36,565 bases of DNA from positions 1 to 36,565 of the forward strand of contig CAMOKN010000035.1 in assembly GCA_946617595.1 (NCBI GenBank), in the 5' to 3' direction. Position 1 is the first letter of the stretch, and the number at the start of each line of letters is the position of its first letter. This DNA is from an uncultured Clostridia bacterium (GTDB lineage: Bacteria > Bacillota > Clostridia > Oscillospirales > Ruminococcaceae). The notes under the pieces are model-generated. The model was not told the DNA's origin. It did no database searches and saw only the letters and a program-made list of their open reading frames with translations. A program made the position numbers and the translations under genes. Of this stretch, positions 7,396 through 15,418 are shown piece by piece.

Positions 7396-7687
7396 TTTCT
7401 GCCTCCTCGTCCATTTTCGCGCCGCAGTTAATAGGTTTTGCAGGGCTGTACAAATGACAAAACCCGTCTCTCAATAATGCATAGTGCTCTTGTATAGGAC
7501 ACATTGTTCTACCGTCTTCATACATACCCCCGTTATCTGCATTTCTTCCGCATGTTGAGCAGTGATGTATTGGCATAACATCGGATGGAAGAATACGTTC
7601 AATCTCAGATTTATATGCAAACCACGCTCCATCTTTTTGGTAATTTCTGTGATACTGTATTTTTTCGCGTTCTATATATTCGCTCAC
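7388..7687 (-). CDS. Hypothetical Cys-rich phage protein, 99 aa
   Basis: GTG 7687 is preferred because AGGAGGT lies 7 nt upstream; an in-frame GTG at 7696 would sit inside that site. The central HHCSTCGRNADNGG, a later CPIQEH and a C-terminal NCGAK suggest a small metal-binding fold. The family is unknown to me. Its initiation region (AGGAGGTGGGAACCGTG) is almost the same as those of the next two upstream genes, see the boundary repeats. Confidence 0.65.
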   Translation of the reverse strand: MSEYIEREKIQYHRNYQKDGAWFAYKSEIERILPSDVMPIHHCSTCGRNADNGGMYEDGRTMCPIQEHYALLRDGFCHLYSPAKPINCGAKMDEEAENV

Positions 7688-7699
7688 GGTTCCCACCTC

Positions 7700-8038
7700 C
7701 TACATATCAATCGTCTCCCCGAGCATCGCACGGCTACAAATCGGACAACGGTTAAAATTAGGCGTAAGACCACTTGCTTTATAGCCACATCTTCCGCATA
7801 TATAACTTCTCCCTTGAATCTTTTCCTTGCTGTTGTCCTTGTCTTCCTTGCATTTAAAGTCTTTGCTGAACAAATCGCACACAGTTTCAATGGCCTCTTT
7901 GCGTGCAAGGTACTCAACGTGTTCTACATTTGGAAACGGTAGGCCGTCTATAATAAGCTCTTTATACTCTTTCCCTCTGTTAAACCATTCGCTTTGTTTC
8001 AACGCGCTAATGCCGTCTATAAACTCATCCTTCGTCAC
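7700..8038 (-). CDS. Hypothetical phage protein with C-terminal zinc ribbon, 112 aa
   Basis: GTG 8038 with AGGAGGT 7 nt upstream; it overlaps the preceding stop as GTGA. The N-terminal part is helical (KDEFIDGISALKQSEWFNRG). The C-terminus has two CxxC pairs (ICGRCGYKA and NRCPICSR) spaced as in zinc ribbons, so it probably binds zinc and perhaps nucleic acid. No family is recognised. It belongs to the overlapping small-gene unit. Confidence 0.65.
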   Translation of the reverse strand: MTKDEFIDGISALKQSEWFNRGKEYKELIIDGLPFPNVEHVEYLARKEAIETVCDLFSKDFKCKEDKDNSKEKIQGRSYICGRCGYKASGLTPNFNRCPICSRAMLGETIDM

Positions 8039-8331
8039 GGCTCCCACCTCCTGCCTAAATACTCAATCTTCACAATATCGGCGTTCGTTTCGTTTTCATC
8101 GTCCGGAACATCCCACCTATACGGTAGCGAACCAAGACAACACTCGCTAACTCCACGAACAACTTTATGAAAGACACATTGATTGCAGCTTTTGTGCTCC
8201 TTATACTGTTTAATGCACATATTCTTGATTTCTCTTACCGATGAAACCATTTCAACATCTGTCATCATCTCTTCCATTCTTCTCTCCTTTCTTTCATCAT
8301 CTTTGCGTATCTGTTCTTCATTCAATGTCAC
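8035..8331 (-). CDS. Hypothetical Cys-containing phage protein, 98 aa
   Basis: GTG 8331 with a GGAAGGAAGT site upstream; it overlaps the upstream gene as GTGA. A basic, Glu-rich N-terminal helix is followed by NMCIKQYKEHKSCNQCVFHK and SECCLGSLPYRWDVP, a Cys pattern seen in many small phage proteins of unknown function. The last residues (IVKIEYLGRRWEP) are nearly identical to the end of the upstream 273-aa protein because of the shared boundary repeat, not common ancestry of the whole proteins. Confidence 0.65.
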   Translation of the reverse strand: MTLNEEQIRKDDERKERRMEEMMTDVEMVSSVREIKNMCIKQYKEHKSCNQCVFHKVVRGVSECCLGSLPYRWDVPDDENETNADIVKIEYLGRRWEP

Positions 8332-9149
8332 GGTTCCCACTTCCTTCCAAGATACTCAATCTTCACAATATCTCCGCCGTAACCGTGGAGACCGCCGAAG
8401 CACTCGATATTGCAGAAGTTTCCGGCTTGCAGAGCCTTGCTGTCGATATGCTCCGCGTCGTAGATGAACTCCAGAACACAGGTCACGTCATAACCGTCGG
8501 CGTGTGTTGTCGGGTGTCCGAAGAAATTCGGATCCGTTCCGTCGTCCTTGAACTCCGCAAGCATAACATACAGAACCGTTCCGCATCTGAGCGTCACCCT
8601 GAACGTGTCACCAATCGTCCGTCCGTAAGCGCTGCCCATAGCGGCGAGGAAGTATATGTGATCTCCGTCAAAATAACTACGGATACCGTACTTTCCGGTG
8701 TATGCCGCAAGCTGTAAAGCCCATTGCTCGGACTTCTTGTCTGTGATCGAGGTGTACGGCATACCGGAGATCACATTCGTGTGACCTTCCGGCAGACGTT
8801 CTTTAGAAGAAATTGCATTCGCCTGCAAAATTTCGTCATTATCACCGGACTCCAACTCATTGAGTTGGTTTTCTTCCTGCTGCGATTTCGCAGCGCCCGT
8901 CTCCCGGAGTGCTTTTACTTCATCGGCAAGGCGGTCTTTGTCGACGTTCAGCTTCTCGATCTCCCGAACGAGCTCCCGCTTATCGGAAATCAGAACCTTG
9001 TTATCTTCCTCAAGGCGGTCTATACATTCTCCCTGATCTGCAAAGCAGCGGGAAAGGTCTCTATACCAACAAGTGGTAATGAATGCCATTATGTTTGCCG
9101 CAAGAAGCAGCACCACGAGTATTATTTCTGCTATAACCATTCTCTTCAT
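8328..9149 (-). CDS. Membrane-anchored coiled-coil protein with conserved beta-rich C-terminal domain
   Basis: 273 aa. Residues 5-25 form one transmembrane helix (IAEIILVVLLLAANIMAFI). Residues 40-90 form a coiled coil (LEEDNKVLISDKRELVREIE), followed by a polar linker. Residues 150-265 form a compact domain with YGRTIGDTFRVTLRCGTVLY and later DVTCVLEFIYDAEHID, resembling domains in other Clostridia phage proteins that I cannot name. The topology suggests an inner-membrane anchor with the domain outside the cytoplasm. It is a GC-rich gene inside a run of small AT-richer ones. A role at the cell surface (exclusion, signalling) is only a guess. Confidence 0.75.
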   Translation of the reverse strand: MKRMVIAEIILVVLLLAANIMAFITTCWYRDLSRCFADQGECIDRLEEDNKVLISDKRELVREIEKLNVDKDRLADEVKALRETGAAKSQQEENQLNELESGDNDEILQANAISSKERLPEGHTNVISGMPYTSITDKKSEQWALQLAAYTGKYGIRSYFDGDHIYFLAAMGSAYGRTIGDTFRVTLRCGTVLYVMLAEFKDDGTDPNFFGHPTTHADGYDVTCVLEFIYDAEHIDSKALQAGNFCNIECFGGLHGYGGDIVKIEYLGRKWEP

Positions 9150-9481
9150 TCAGTCTCCCTTCCTCGGTATCCTGTAAAAATATCGTACATCTTCACGCAA
9201 AGAGGACATTTGTGATCCTTCTGAGCTTCTTGTGCTATGATTTCAAGCTCAAGCGTCCTTTTGGTCGTTTGCTTATATATCCGCTCTTGTAAATCAAGTT
9301 CACGATGTTTCTCCATAGCGCGGGCTTTCTCGACCTTGGCGTTTGCTTCCGAGATAACCCCCTTAAGGTAATCACTGTACAGCGCCGTGAGAACATGATA
9401 CAACATCATATCACATAGTCCCGCTTCGTCCGGGAGCGGCATCTTTTTCCTTGCGAGCTTATCTATCTGATCCCCGGTCAT
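9146..9481 (-). CDS. Hypothetical phage protein, 111 aa
   Basis: ATG 9481; 4-nt overlaps with both neighbours indicate a coupled operon. Predicted mostly helical with a long coiled-coil-like stretch (SEANAKVEKARAMEKHREL) and one CxxC (KCPLCVKMYD) near the C-terminus. I do not recognise the family. It lies between the VRR-NUC nuclease and the membrane-anchored protein. Confidence 0.65.
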   Translation of the reverse strand: MTGDQIDKLARKKMPLPDEAGLCDMMLYHVLTALYSDYLKGVISEANAKVEKARAMEKHRELDLQERIYKQTTKRTLELEIIAQEAQKDHKCPLCVKMYDIFTGYRGRETE

Positions 9482-9846
9482 TTGATCACCCCTACAAGCT
9501 CCAGAGCGTCATCGACGCTTCGGACAACACCGGCGGCGCATCCGTAGCGGTCACGCATGACCGCAAGAAACTTTTTCTGATCCGGTTTGACCGTGCCGGT
9601 CGGCGTTTTCACTTCAAGATAATATATCCGACCGTCTTTTATCGCCGATAAGTCCGAGCGCCCCTTTACCGCTCCCGTTTTGAAATAGCTGATCTTGTGA
9701 AGCGGCAAGTCTGGGCATTTTCTTTTGATTACTTCGAATAATTCCTTAGGAACAAGGAACCCTTCGCCGACATTGATTCTCTCAGTGAAAAAACCATGCT
9801 TCGAGAGTTCAATGCGGATCGAGTTTTGTATATCCTGCTCTGTCAA
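9478..9846 (-). CDS. VRR-NUC domain nuclease
   Basis: 122 aa from TTG 9846. That start overlaps the helicase stop as TTGA and has GAGAGG upstream; an ATG at 9885 would overlap the helicase by 43 nt. The PD-(D/E)XK core is visible as GRSDLSAIKDGRIYYLEVKTPTG, with Asp, Glu and Lys in the right order, followed by QKKFLAVM. VRR-NUC proteins are structure-specific nucleases often paired with SF2 helicases in phage replication modules, as here. It probably processes replication or recombination intermediates. Confidence 0.85.
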   Translation of the reverse strand: MTEQDIQNSIRIELSKHGFFTERINVGEGFLVPKELFEVIKRKCPDLPLHKISYFKTGAVKGRSDLSAIKDGRIYYLEVKTPTGTVKPDQKKFLAVMRDRYGCAAGVVRSVDDALELVGVIK

Positions 9847-11168
9847 TGTAAGTATCCTCTCTTTCGTGCCTGATAGTAAGCCCATCCCGGCTTATAATGC
9901 TTTGCTTTGGCGAATGCGTACAATTCCTGAATCGTTCCGCATTGGTCGGGAGACACATACTTCTTTACCTTCTCGAATATCATATCTTTCCCGTTCAGAA
10001 GTGTCAGACCTATTTCCTGCATCTCCTTGATCTCCTTTTTCTCAACCTCGTAGATGTGTCCGCAGTTCGGACAAACGGGAGCCGGTTCATGAGTATAGAA
10101 GCAGTCCGGACATTGTCTGATAGATACCTCGTTTTTCTTTGCCCGCTGCGGCTTCGGTTCAAGCGTCCATTCTCTGTTCTGATCCGGGAGCCCGTGCCGG
10201 TGAACATTCCCGACATGGTCTATGATGATCGCCATTTTTCCTTCCTGATACCTCATACAGCGCATAGACTGCTGAATGTAGAGCGTCAGAGACTTTGTCG
10301 GTCTGAGTAGTATCGAGGTATTGCAGTCAGGAACGTCGAATCCCTCGGATATGAGATCGACATTGCAGAGTATCTGTATCGCTCCCGAACGGAACGCGCT
10401 TATCATCTCCGCCCGTTCTCCCTTCGGTGTGGTACCGTCGATGTGAGCGGCATTTATCCCGACATCTCGGAACGCTTCCGCCATTTCCTTTGAGTGCTTT
10501 ATCGTCGCACAATAGCAGATAGCTTTCTTTCCCTCGGAAAGCATCTTGTAGTACCCGATAACATCGCCGTATATGTGAGGCTTTGCAAGCGCGACCTCGA
10601 TGTCTTCCGGAGCATAGTCGCCATTGCGGGATTTGATACCCGACAGATCAGCGACCGGCGGAGCGTAGTACTCATACGGAGAAAGACATTTCCGAGCGAT
10701 AAGCTCCTTCGCGGAGATGCCTACCAGCAAGCAGTCGTTGATCTCTCCGAGACCGCCCCCGTTAAGTCTTACCGGTGTTGCCGTAACTCCTACGCAATGA
10801 CTGTCGAAGTATTCATATATCCGCTTGTAGCTTGCTGCCAGACAGTGATGATTTTCGTCTGTGATGATAAGCGCGGGCTTCTCGGTCTTCTTCAGCCGCC
10901 GCGTTATAGTCTGCACCATACCGACATGACAGAGAGACATATCAACACCGTATGCCCGGAACGTGTTTTCTATCTGTTCACACAGCTCCCGCCGATGGAC
11001 GAGGAACAGGACACGCTTCCCGTTATCCGTCGTTCGTTTTGCCATGTCTGCGGTGATGATAGATTTACCGCCGCCGCAGGGAAGCACGATGCACGGGCGC
11101 TTGTATCCTTGCCGCCATGCATCATGAACGCGGGAAACAAGGTCGAGCTGGTAATCTCTTAGCTGCAT
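9843..11168 (-). CDS. Phage SF2 DNA helicase with C-terminal zinc finger
   Basis: 441 aa. A Q-motif-like start (LRDYQLDLV) is followed by Walker A PCGGGKS (30-36), a DEAH variant D104-E-N-H107, motif III TATP (129-132) and motif VI QQSMRCMR around 299-306. A four-Cys finger sits at C353, C356, C366 and C369. It probably unwinds DNA at the phage fork or remodels branched DNA with the VRR-NUC nuclease that overlaps it by 4 nt. The gene lies directly downstream of the repeat-rich non-coding block, the candidate origin. Confidence 0.88.
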   Translation of the reverse strand: MQLRDYQLDLVSRVHDAWRQGYKRPCIVLPCGGGKSIITADMAKRTTDNGKRVLFLVHRRELCEQIENTFRAYGVDMSLCHVGMVQTITRRLKKTEKPALIITDENHHCLAASYKRIYEYFDSHCVGVTATPVRLNGGGLGEINDCLLVGISAKELIARKCLSPYEYYAPPVADLSGIKSRNGDYAPEDIEVALAKPHIYGDVIGYYKMLSEGKKAICYCATIKHSKEMAEAFRDVGINAAHIDGTTPKGERAEMISAFRSGAIQILCNVDLISEGFDVPDCNTSILLRPTKSLTLYIQQSMRCMRYQEGKMAIIIDHVGNVHRHGLPDQNREWTLEPKPQRAKKNEVSIRQCPDCFYTHEPAPVCPNCGHIYEVEKKEIKEMQEIGLTLLNGKDMIFEKVKKYVSPDQCGTIQELYAFAKAKHYKPGWAYYQARKRGYLH

Positions 11169-11184
11169 TATTCTCCTTTCTGCG

Positions 11185-11446
11185 TTACACAGTTACACCG
11201 CGTTACACTTCGGTGTAACTGCGCAAGCGCTTTATTTGTGCGTGTTCGCGGGTTTTGTTACACTGTTACACCATTTTTCAAGTTATCTATAAGGAGAGAT
11301 TTATTTTTTTCTTTATGAAAATAAATATTTTTTCGCGTATATATGTGTGTCTGTTTTTGGTGTAACGGTGTAACAGTGTAACAGGTACGTTCAAACCCGC
11401 ATTGTTAAGCCTTTTCTTGGTTACACCATTTGTTACACGGGTGTAA
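11185..11446. repeat. Twelve TTACAC/GTGTAA repeats around an AT-rich core: candidate phage replication origin
   Basis: This non-coding block between the DUF927 ATPase and SF2 helicase has TTACAC at 11185, 11193, 11203, 11258, 11266, 11421 and 11433, and the reverse GTGTAA at 11213, 11360, 11368, 11376 and 11441. Neighbouring copies are often exactly 8 bp apart. The centre (about 11275-11350) is strongly AT-rich. Iterated initiator sites on both sides of an AT-rich melting region is the layout of many replicon origins. It could instead be a repressor-binding array. Confidence 0.65.
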
Positions 11447-11450
11447 CCGC

Positions 11451-13301
11451 TCAAAATTCAATATCATCAAAATCATCGTGTTCCCGGTCATCTTCACCGA
11501 TAATATACATTGCGATGCATTGAGTTACAGGCATACCCGGAAACATTCTCCTGTTCACGCAGTATCCTTTTCCGTCTCCGCGTATCTTTATGAGGTTTTT
11601 GTGCCGGAGATATGCAAGCAGAGCCTTCGGATTTATACCCGCTTCTCCGCAGGCACGGTCAAATACAGAACGTATAATATAGACAGTTGCCCTGTTTCCG
11701 GTTTCCTCAATCTCTCCGTAGCATTCGCCGTTCTCAACAGCGCCGAAGCGGTTATGATTTGCCGCTACCCAGCCGCACATATACTCATAGCCGCGTATCT
11801 CCGAAGAAACCGCCTCGGCGCTTTTAAGGAACTCTGACATATCGTTCGCGGTCAGAGCTTTTCCGCCGAAGAACCAGTCTGTAATAAGCTCATCGGCGGT
11901 CAGGATCACAGCCGCTGCCATAGCCTGCTTTTCTGTTGCCTTATAATCAATGCAAGCCGCACGATGCTTTTCGTATATTGCAGACGCTTTTTCAAGGTTT
12001 TCGTCCTGATTAAGACGATAAATGAACATTTTCCCGCCAAAACCATAGTTTTTTGTGAAAAAATTCGCGGTATAAGGTCCGTTTTCGATAATTTTCTTGT
12101 CAGCTGCACAAGCTACCTCGATCACTCGGTTCATAGCTCCGGCGCCTTCCTGTTCTCCTACTATCGGTGTCTCTCCGGAAGTAATAAAACAGTTATTCCA
12201 TACCGGAACATCAGCAAGTCCGAGATTTACTGTTCCTCTGGTCTTTCCGACACCTTCCGCAAGCTCATATATCTTGAATTTCGGAGTGCCGTTCTTGCCT
12301 TTATCAAGGAGCTGAGTTTCATCGAGCAGCATCGGAATACTGCGAAGAAAATTAGCCTTGAATTCAAAACCCGAGTCCGAACCTTTGACCGTTGCAAATA
12401 TGCCGTTACCTTTGACCGGATCGCCCCACACGGAAGCCGCCGCCATTTGTGCGACGGTCTTACCGGTGCCGCTGCCGCCCCATAAATGGACAATAAACGG
12501 CAGTGCATGAAGCGGCTCAATCAGACTGCTTGCAAATGAAGCAGCAATAACTATTCTCGCTGTAAGGTTATATTCGCGGCACTTGCATATTTCTTCCACC
12601 CACGCATCGAAGCTTCCTTTAAGCCGTATGCTCTGAAATATCTTCGCATACCGCGCATCCCCATCGAACTCCACGCCCTCTATGTATGGCACAAATCCTT
12701 CCGAACACCAGCCGAGGTGACTGATTGAAGGAACGAGAGGTATTTCATCATAATTCTCGTTGATGATCTCATTGAAATAGCTGACAAGGCTCCGTGCTGT
12801 CTCAGACGTAACCGAAACCCCGTCACCCGCAAGCGATACGATTTTGTTCGCATTGCACAGGATCTCAGAATCAACTATCTTTGTCTTTTTCTTTCTCGAC
12901 TGTCCGCGCCGGTACTCGATCTTGTATTTTTCCTTTGAGGTCTCTATATCCTCAAAGCGCTGTATCGGATATATAGGATGAAAGCAGGCCAGCTCCCGCG
13001 TTCCGTCTCTGCCGACGCGCCAGATACCTGTTTCATCAGCGTTCCACTTCTTTAGCTTAAGCTCGAATTCCTGTCCTTGAAAGTCAGACACCTTATAGTC
13101 CATTGTGTCTTCAAAAGGCTGTTTAAGAGACTTCCGATACCCGGCAAGAGTTTTCTTAAATGCCTTGAATCCAAGGTTTTTGGCATATATTTCGAGCTGG
13201 TTTTCCGCTATCTGCTTCTTGAACGGATCCTCGATCTTTTCGAGGTCTTCGTATGGGGCAATATCGTTGAAATCTTCAAGCTTGTAATTGAATTCCATCA
13301 T
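11451..13301 (-). CDS. DUF927-type phage replication ATPase/helicase
   Basis: 616 aa. The central ATPase has Walker A WGGSGTGKT (274-282) and Walker B SIPMLLDETQ (321-330), preceded by the FIVHLWG strand seen in DUF927 proteins. The N-terminal 150 residues are charged and may bind DNA or the CHC2 protein; the C-terminus is very acidic. DUF927 proteins occur in phage and mobile-element replication modules next to primase zinc fingers, as here, and probably act as replicative helicases. The start is ATGATG at 13301, overlapping the CHC2 stop. The gene ends 5 bp from the repeat block it may act on. Confidence 0.85.
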   Translation of the reverse strand: MMEFNYKLEDFNDIAPYEDLEKIEDPFKKQIAENQLEIYAKNLGFKAFKKTLAGYRKSLKQPFEDTMDYKVSDFQGQEFELKLKKWNADETGIWRVGRDGTRELACFHPIYPIQRFEDIETSKEKYKIEYRRGQSRKKKTKIVDSEILCNANKIVSLAGDGVSVTSETARSLVSYFNEIINENYDEIPLVPSISHLGWCSEGFVPYIEGVEFDGDARYAKIFQSIRLKGSFDAWVEEICKCREYNLTARIVIAASFASSLIEPLHALPFIVHLWGGSGTGKTVAQMAAASVWGDPVKGNGIFATVKGSDSGFEFKANFLRSIPMLLDETQLLDKGKNGTPKFKIYELAEGVGKTRGTVNLGLADVPVWNNCFITSGETPIVGEQEGAGAMNRVIEVACAADKKIIENGPYTANFFTKNYGFGGKMFIYRLNQDENLEKASAIYEKHRAACIDYKATEKQAMAAAVILTADELITDWFFGGKALTANDMSEFLKSAEAVSSEIRGYEYMCGWVAANHNRFGAVENGECYGEIEETGNRATVYIIRSVFDRACGEAGINPKALLAYLRHKNLIKIRGDGKGYCVNRRMFPGMPVTQCIAMYIIGEDDREHDDFDDIEF

Positions 13302-13795
13302 CTGTACGGGTTTTCATAGAGCCAGTCATCAAGGATGTTCAGCTTTATCCGTTCATTCTCGGTAAGCGGCTGTGTTTTCTGCTTTGTCCACAGCTCCCGG
13401 AACATAACAGCATAGCTGTTGTACTTTTCCCTATATTTCTGTAGCTCCCTCTCCCGCTGCCTCCTCTCTGCGTTTATTTGCCTGAGCCGTTCGGGATCCG
13501 TGCCGTTCTGCGACCTTCCTACACCGATATTAAGGTTAAAATCGGTATTCAGCCGCATGAGCGCGGCTTTAAAGTTAAGACCGTAGAGCAATTTCACGAA
13601 GTTTATCAAATCTCCACCGGCTCCGCATCCGAAGCAGTAAAACGATGATTCATAGATCTTGCATGAGGCGGTTTTCTCGGCGTGGAACGGGCAGAAAATA
13701 AACCCTGCCCTGTCCGGCTCAAAACCGTAATGCCTCACCGCCACGCTCATAGGAACGAGCTGCTTTACTTCCTCGGATAATTCTCTCGGTGTCAT
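13298..13795 (-). CDS. CHC2 zinc-finger primase N-terminal domain protein
   Basis: 165 aa. A CHC2 finger is clear at CPFHAEKTASCKIYESS followed by FYCFGCGAGGDLINFV (about 36-67), the DNA-binding domain of DnaG-type primases. No TOPRIM catalytic domain follows; the rest is a charged helical tail. It therefore probably directs another protein, most likely the adjacent DUF927 ATPase or host primase, to single-stranded DNA. It overlaps the DUF927 gene by 4 nt and shares 1 nt with the upstream gene. Confidence 0.88.
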   Translation of the reverse strand: MTPRELSEEVKQLVPMSVAVRHYGFEPDRAGFIFCPFHAEKTASCKIYESSFYCFGCGAGGDLINFVKLLYGLNFKAALMRLNTDFNLNIGVGRSQNGTDPERLRQINAERRQRERELQKYREKYNSYAVMFRELWTKQKTQPLTENERIKLNILDDWLYENPYR

Positions 13796-14562
13796 CAGAG
13801 GAAGACGACTACATTGCCGCTGTCAATAAGCTCTTTGAGCTCCTTTTCGAGATATTCAACAACCGAACGCCGCGCCGCGATCTTCCACATACCGCCGTCG
13901 GCTTCGATTATGCCGACCTGCATACCCTCACGGACACGGATAAGGAACGCGCTCTCCGGCTGTTCTACCTCAAGGAATGTGCGGTATGGTCTGAGGTTCA
14001 CTATAGGTCTGACCTGCTCACGAGCTGCAAGGGCAATGCCTTTCTTGACCTGCACCGTCTGTGTCATGCCGTTGTCGTCCGAAGATACGCTGTTTTCGTC
14101 GCTTACGCGGGAAAGGAAGTCAAGCAGGTATTCTGTACCCTCGTTCTGGATAAACTGAGAGCGGAGAACGATCATAGCTTCCTCATGCTCGAACCAGTTC
14201 GCACCTATCCATTTACGCGAAAATTCATAGCTTGCGTGATAGAGAAATGCGCGGCGGTTAAAACCGTCAACACAGGTCGATACATCAACGCTCGTCGGTG
14301 ATGTGACATTGACATACAGAACGTCGGGAACACCGCACGCTTCTGCTATGTCTTTATGCTCCTTGCGGATCATCTTTACAAGACCGTCAAGGCTTGAAAA
14401 TCTGTAGAGGTCCGGAAGCGGAAGAACATCCGGCCGTATTTCCTCGTAGGTGTCGTCGCTAATAAGATATGCGCGACCGTTTACTTCTCTTACATCCACA
14501 GAGCTTTTCACAAGCTCCTCGATCTTCTGCATTGCGTCCTTGATTATTGATACTTCATTCAT
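13795..14562 (-). CDS. Conserved phage protein of the replication/recombination module, 255 aa
   Basis: Recognisable as a widespread Firmicutes prophage protein, although I cannot give it a reliable family name. Typical segments are NVTSPTSVDVSTCVDGFNRR, LLDFLSRVSDENSV, VRPIVNLRPYRTFLEVEQP and a closing EADGGMWKIAAR. It is probably a soluble alpha/beta protein. It always seems to travel with SSB, RecT and primase-type genes, so a DNA-metabolism role is likely but untested. The start ATG at 14562 has a GGAGGT site upstream. Confidence 0.7.
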   Translation of the reverse strand: MNEVSIIKDAMQKIEELVKSSVDVREVNGRAYLISDDTYEEIRPDVLPLPDLYRFSSLDGLVKMIRKEHKDIAEACGVPDVLYVNVTSPTSVDVSTCVDGFNRRAFLYHASYEFSRKWIGANWFEHEEAMIVLRSQFIQNEGTEYLLDFLSRVSDENSVSSDDNGMTQTVQVKKGIALAAREQVRPIVNLRPYRTFLEVEQPESAFLIRVREGMQVGIIEADGGMWKIAARRSVVEYLEKELKELIDSGNVVVFL

Positions 14563-14576
14563 GATATGTACCTCCG

Positions 14577-14939
14577 TTAAGCTAATTTAATAAGTTTGAG
14601 CTGTGCAGGCTGTTCCTGCTCTCCACCGTCTGCGAACCTCTGACCGGGTATCTGCGGTGTCATTTCGACTGCGCCGATAGTGCCGTCGAGGTCTGTGCCC
14701 ATATACAGCGCCGTCACGATAGGTGTTGTGGGCTGTAACTTCGAGCTCGCTGTAGCCGATACCTGTATCGTTTCGCGCTTGTCATCGGGTGTCAGCTTTA
14801 TCTTTACGGTCAGCTCACGGGGAGCGGACGCTTTCGTGGATTCGTCGCGGATATTCTCGACGATCTTTGCCATTTCGTAGTCTATGCGCTCCTCAATAGC
14901 GCCTTTTGCCATCTGGATTATTGATTTTTCGTTTTTCAT
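14577..14939 (-). CDS. Conserved phage protein, sometimes labelled replication terminator protein
   Basis: 120 aa. The N-terminus (GAIEERIDYEMAKIVENIRD) and the segment LTVKIKLTPDDKRETIQV resemble a Clostridia phage family that databases often call replication terminator protein; that name has little experimental basis for this family. It sits between SSB and the 255-aa conserved protein. Its start ATG 14939 follows an AGGAAA site. It is probably a small beta-rich protein. Confidence 0.65.
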   Translation of the reverse strand: MKNEKSIIQMAKGAIEERIDYEMAKIVENIRDESTKASAPRELTVKIKLTPDDKRETIQVSATASSKLQPTTPIVTALYMGTDLDGTIGAVEMTPQIPGQRFADGGEQEQPAQLKLIKLA

Positions 14940-14953
14940 ATCGTTTTCCTTTC

Positions 14954-15418
14954 TCAGAACGGATAGTCATCATTGTCCTGTTTCTGTACGGTCACATTTG
15001 TGTTTTTGGTATCGGCGGGAACAAAATCACTGCTGGTTGATGAACCCGGATCCGGCGGAAGCGGGGGAGCTGAATTACCGCTCCCACTTCCTTCCGGTTT
15101 CTTGTCTCCCGTGAATGTCGCACGGTCAACAATGATCTCGGTAACATACCTTTTTACGCCGTTCTTATCGTCATAGCTCCTGTTCTGAAGCTCTCCCTCA
15201 ATAAGTATCGGTCTGCCTTTCGACCAGTATTTTGAAATAAACTCCGCTTCATTACGCCATGCGACGCAGTTAAAAAAATCGGACTTCTTTTCTTCACCCT
15301 TGGTTTGGTACCGCCGGTCACAAGCGATACTGAACTGAAGAACGGAAACACCGTTCGGTGTTGTTTTCAGTTCAAGGTCCTGAGTGATCCTGCCGAGCAT
15401 GATGACTTTGTTATACAT
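14954..15418 (-). CDS. ssb: Single-stranded DNA-binding protein
   Basis: 154 aa from ATG 15418 (GGAGG 9 nt upstream). The OB fold is clear: MYNKVIMLGRITQDLELKTT, then FFNCVAWRNEAEFISKYWSKG and ILIEGELQNRSY. A Gly/Pro/Ser-rich linker leads to the acidic tip DNDDYPF, the standard SSB tail that recruits partner proteins. As a phage-encoded copy it would coat single strands made during replication and RecT-mediated annealing. It overlaps the exonuclease gene by 8 nt. Confidence 0.93.
   Translation of the reverse strand: MYNKVIMLGRITQDLELKTTPNGVSVLQFSIACDRRYQTKGEEKKSDFFNCVAWRNEAEFISKYWSKGRPILIEGELQNRSYDDKNGVKRYVTEIIVDRATFTGDKKPEGSGSGNSAPPLPPDPGSSTSSDFVPADTKNTNVTVQKQDNDDYPF

Larger units (their letters stand above)
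7686..8377 (-). repeat. Three gene-boundary direct repeats in the small-gene cluster
   Basis: Copies lie at about 8036-8080, 8329-8374 and, shorter, 7685-7700. Each holds the ribosome binding site and GTG start of a gene (AGGAGGTGGGARCCGTG type). In the two long copies it also encodes the last codons of the previous gene, so two unrelated proteins end in IVKIEYLGR(R/K)WEP. The two long copies differ at few positions over about 43 bp. Confidence 0.75.

Noticed and set aside
11185-11446. CRISPR array
   Set aside because: The repeats are only 6-8 bp, occur in both orientations and have no uniform spacers.
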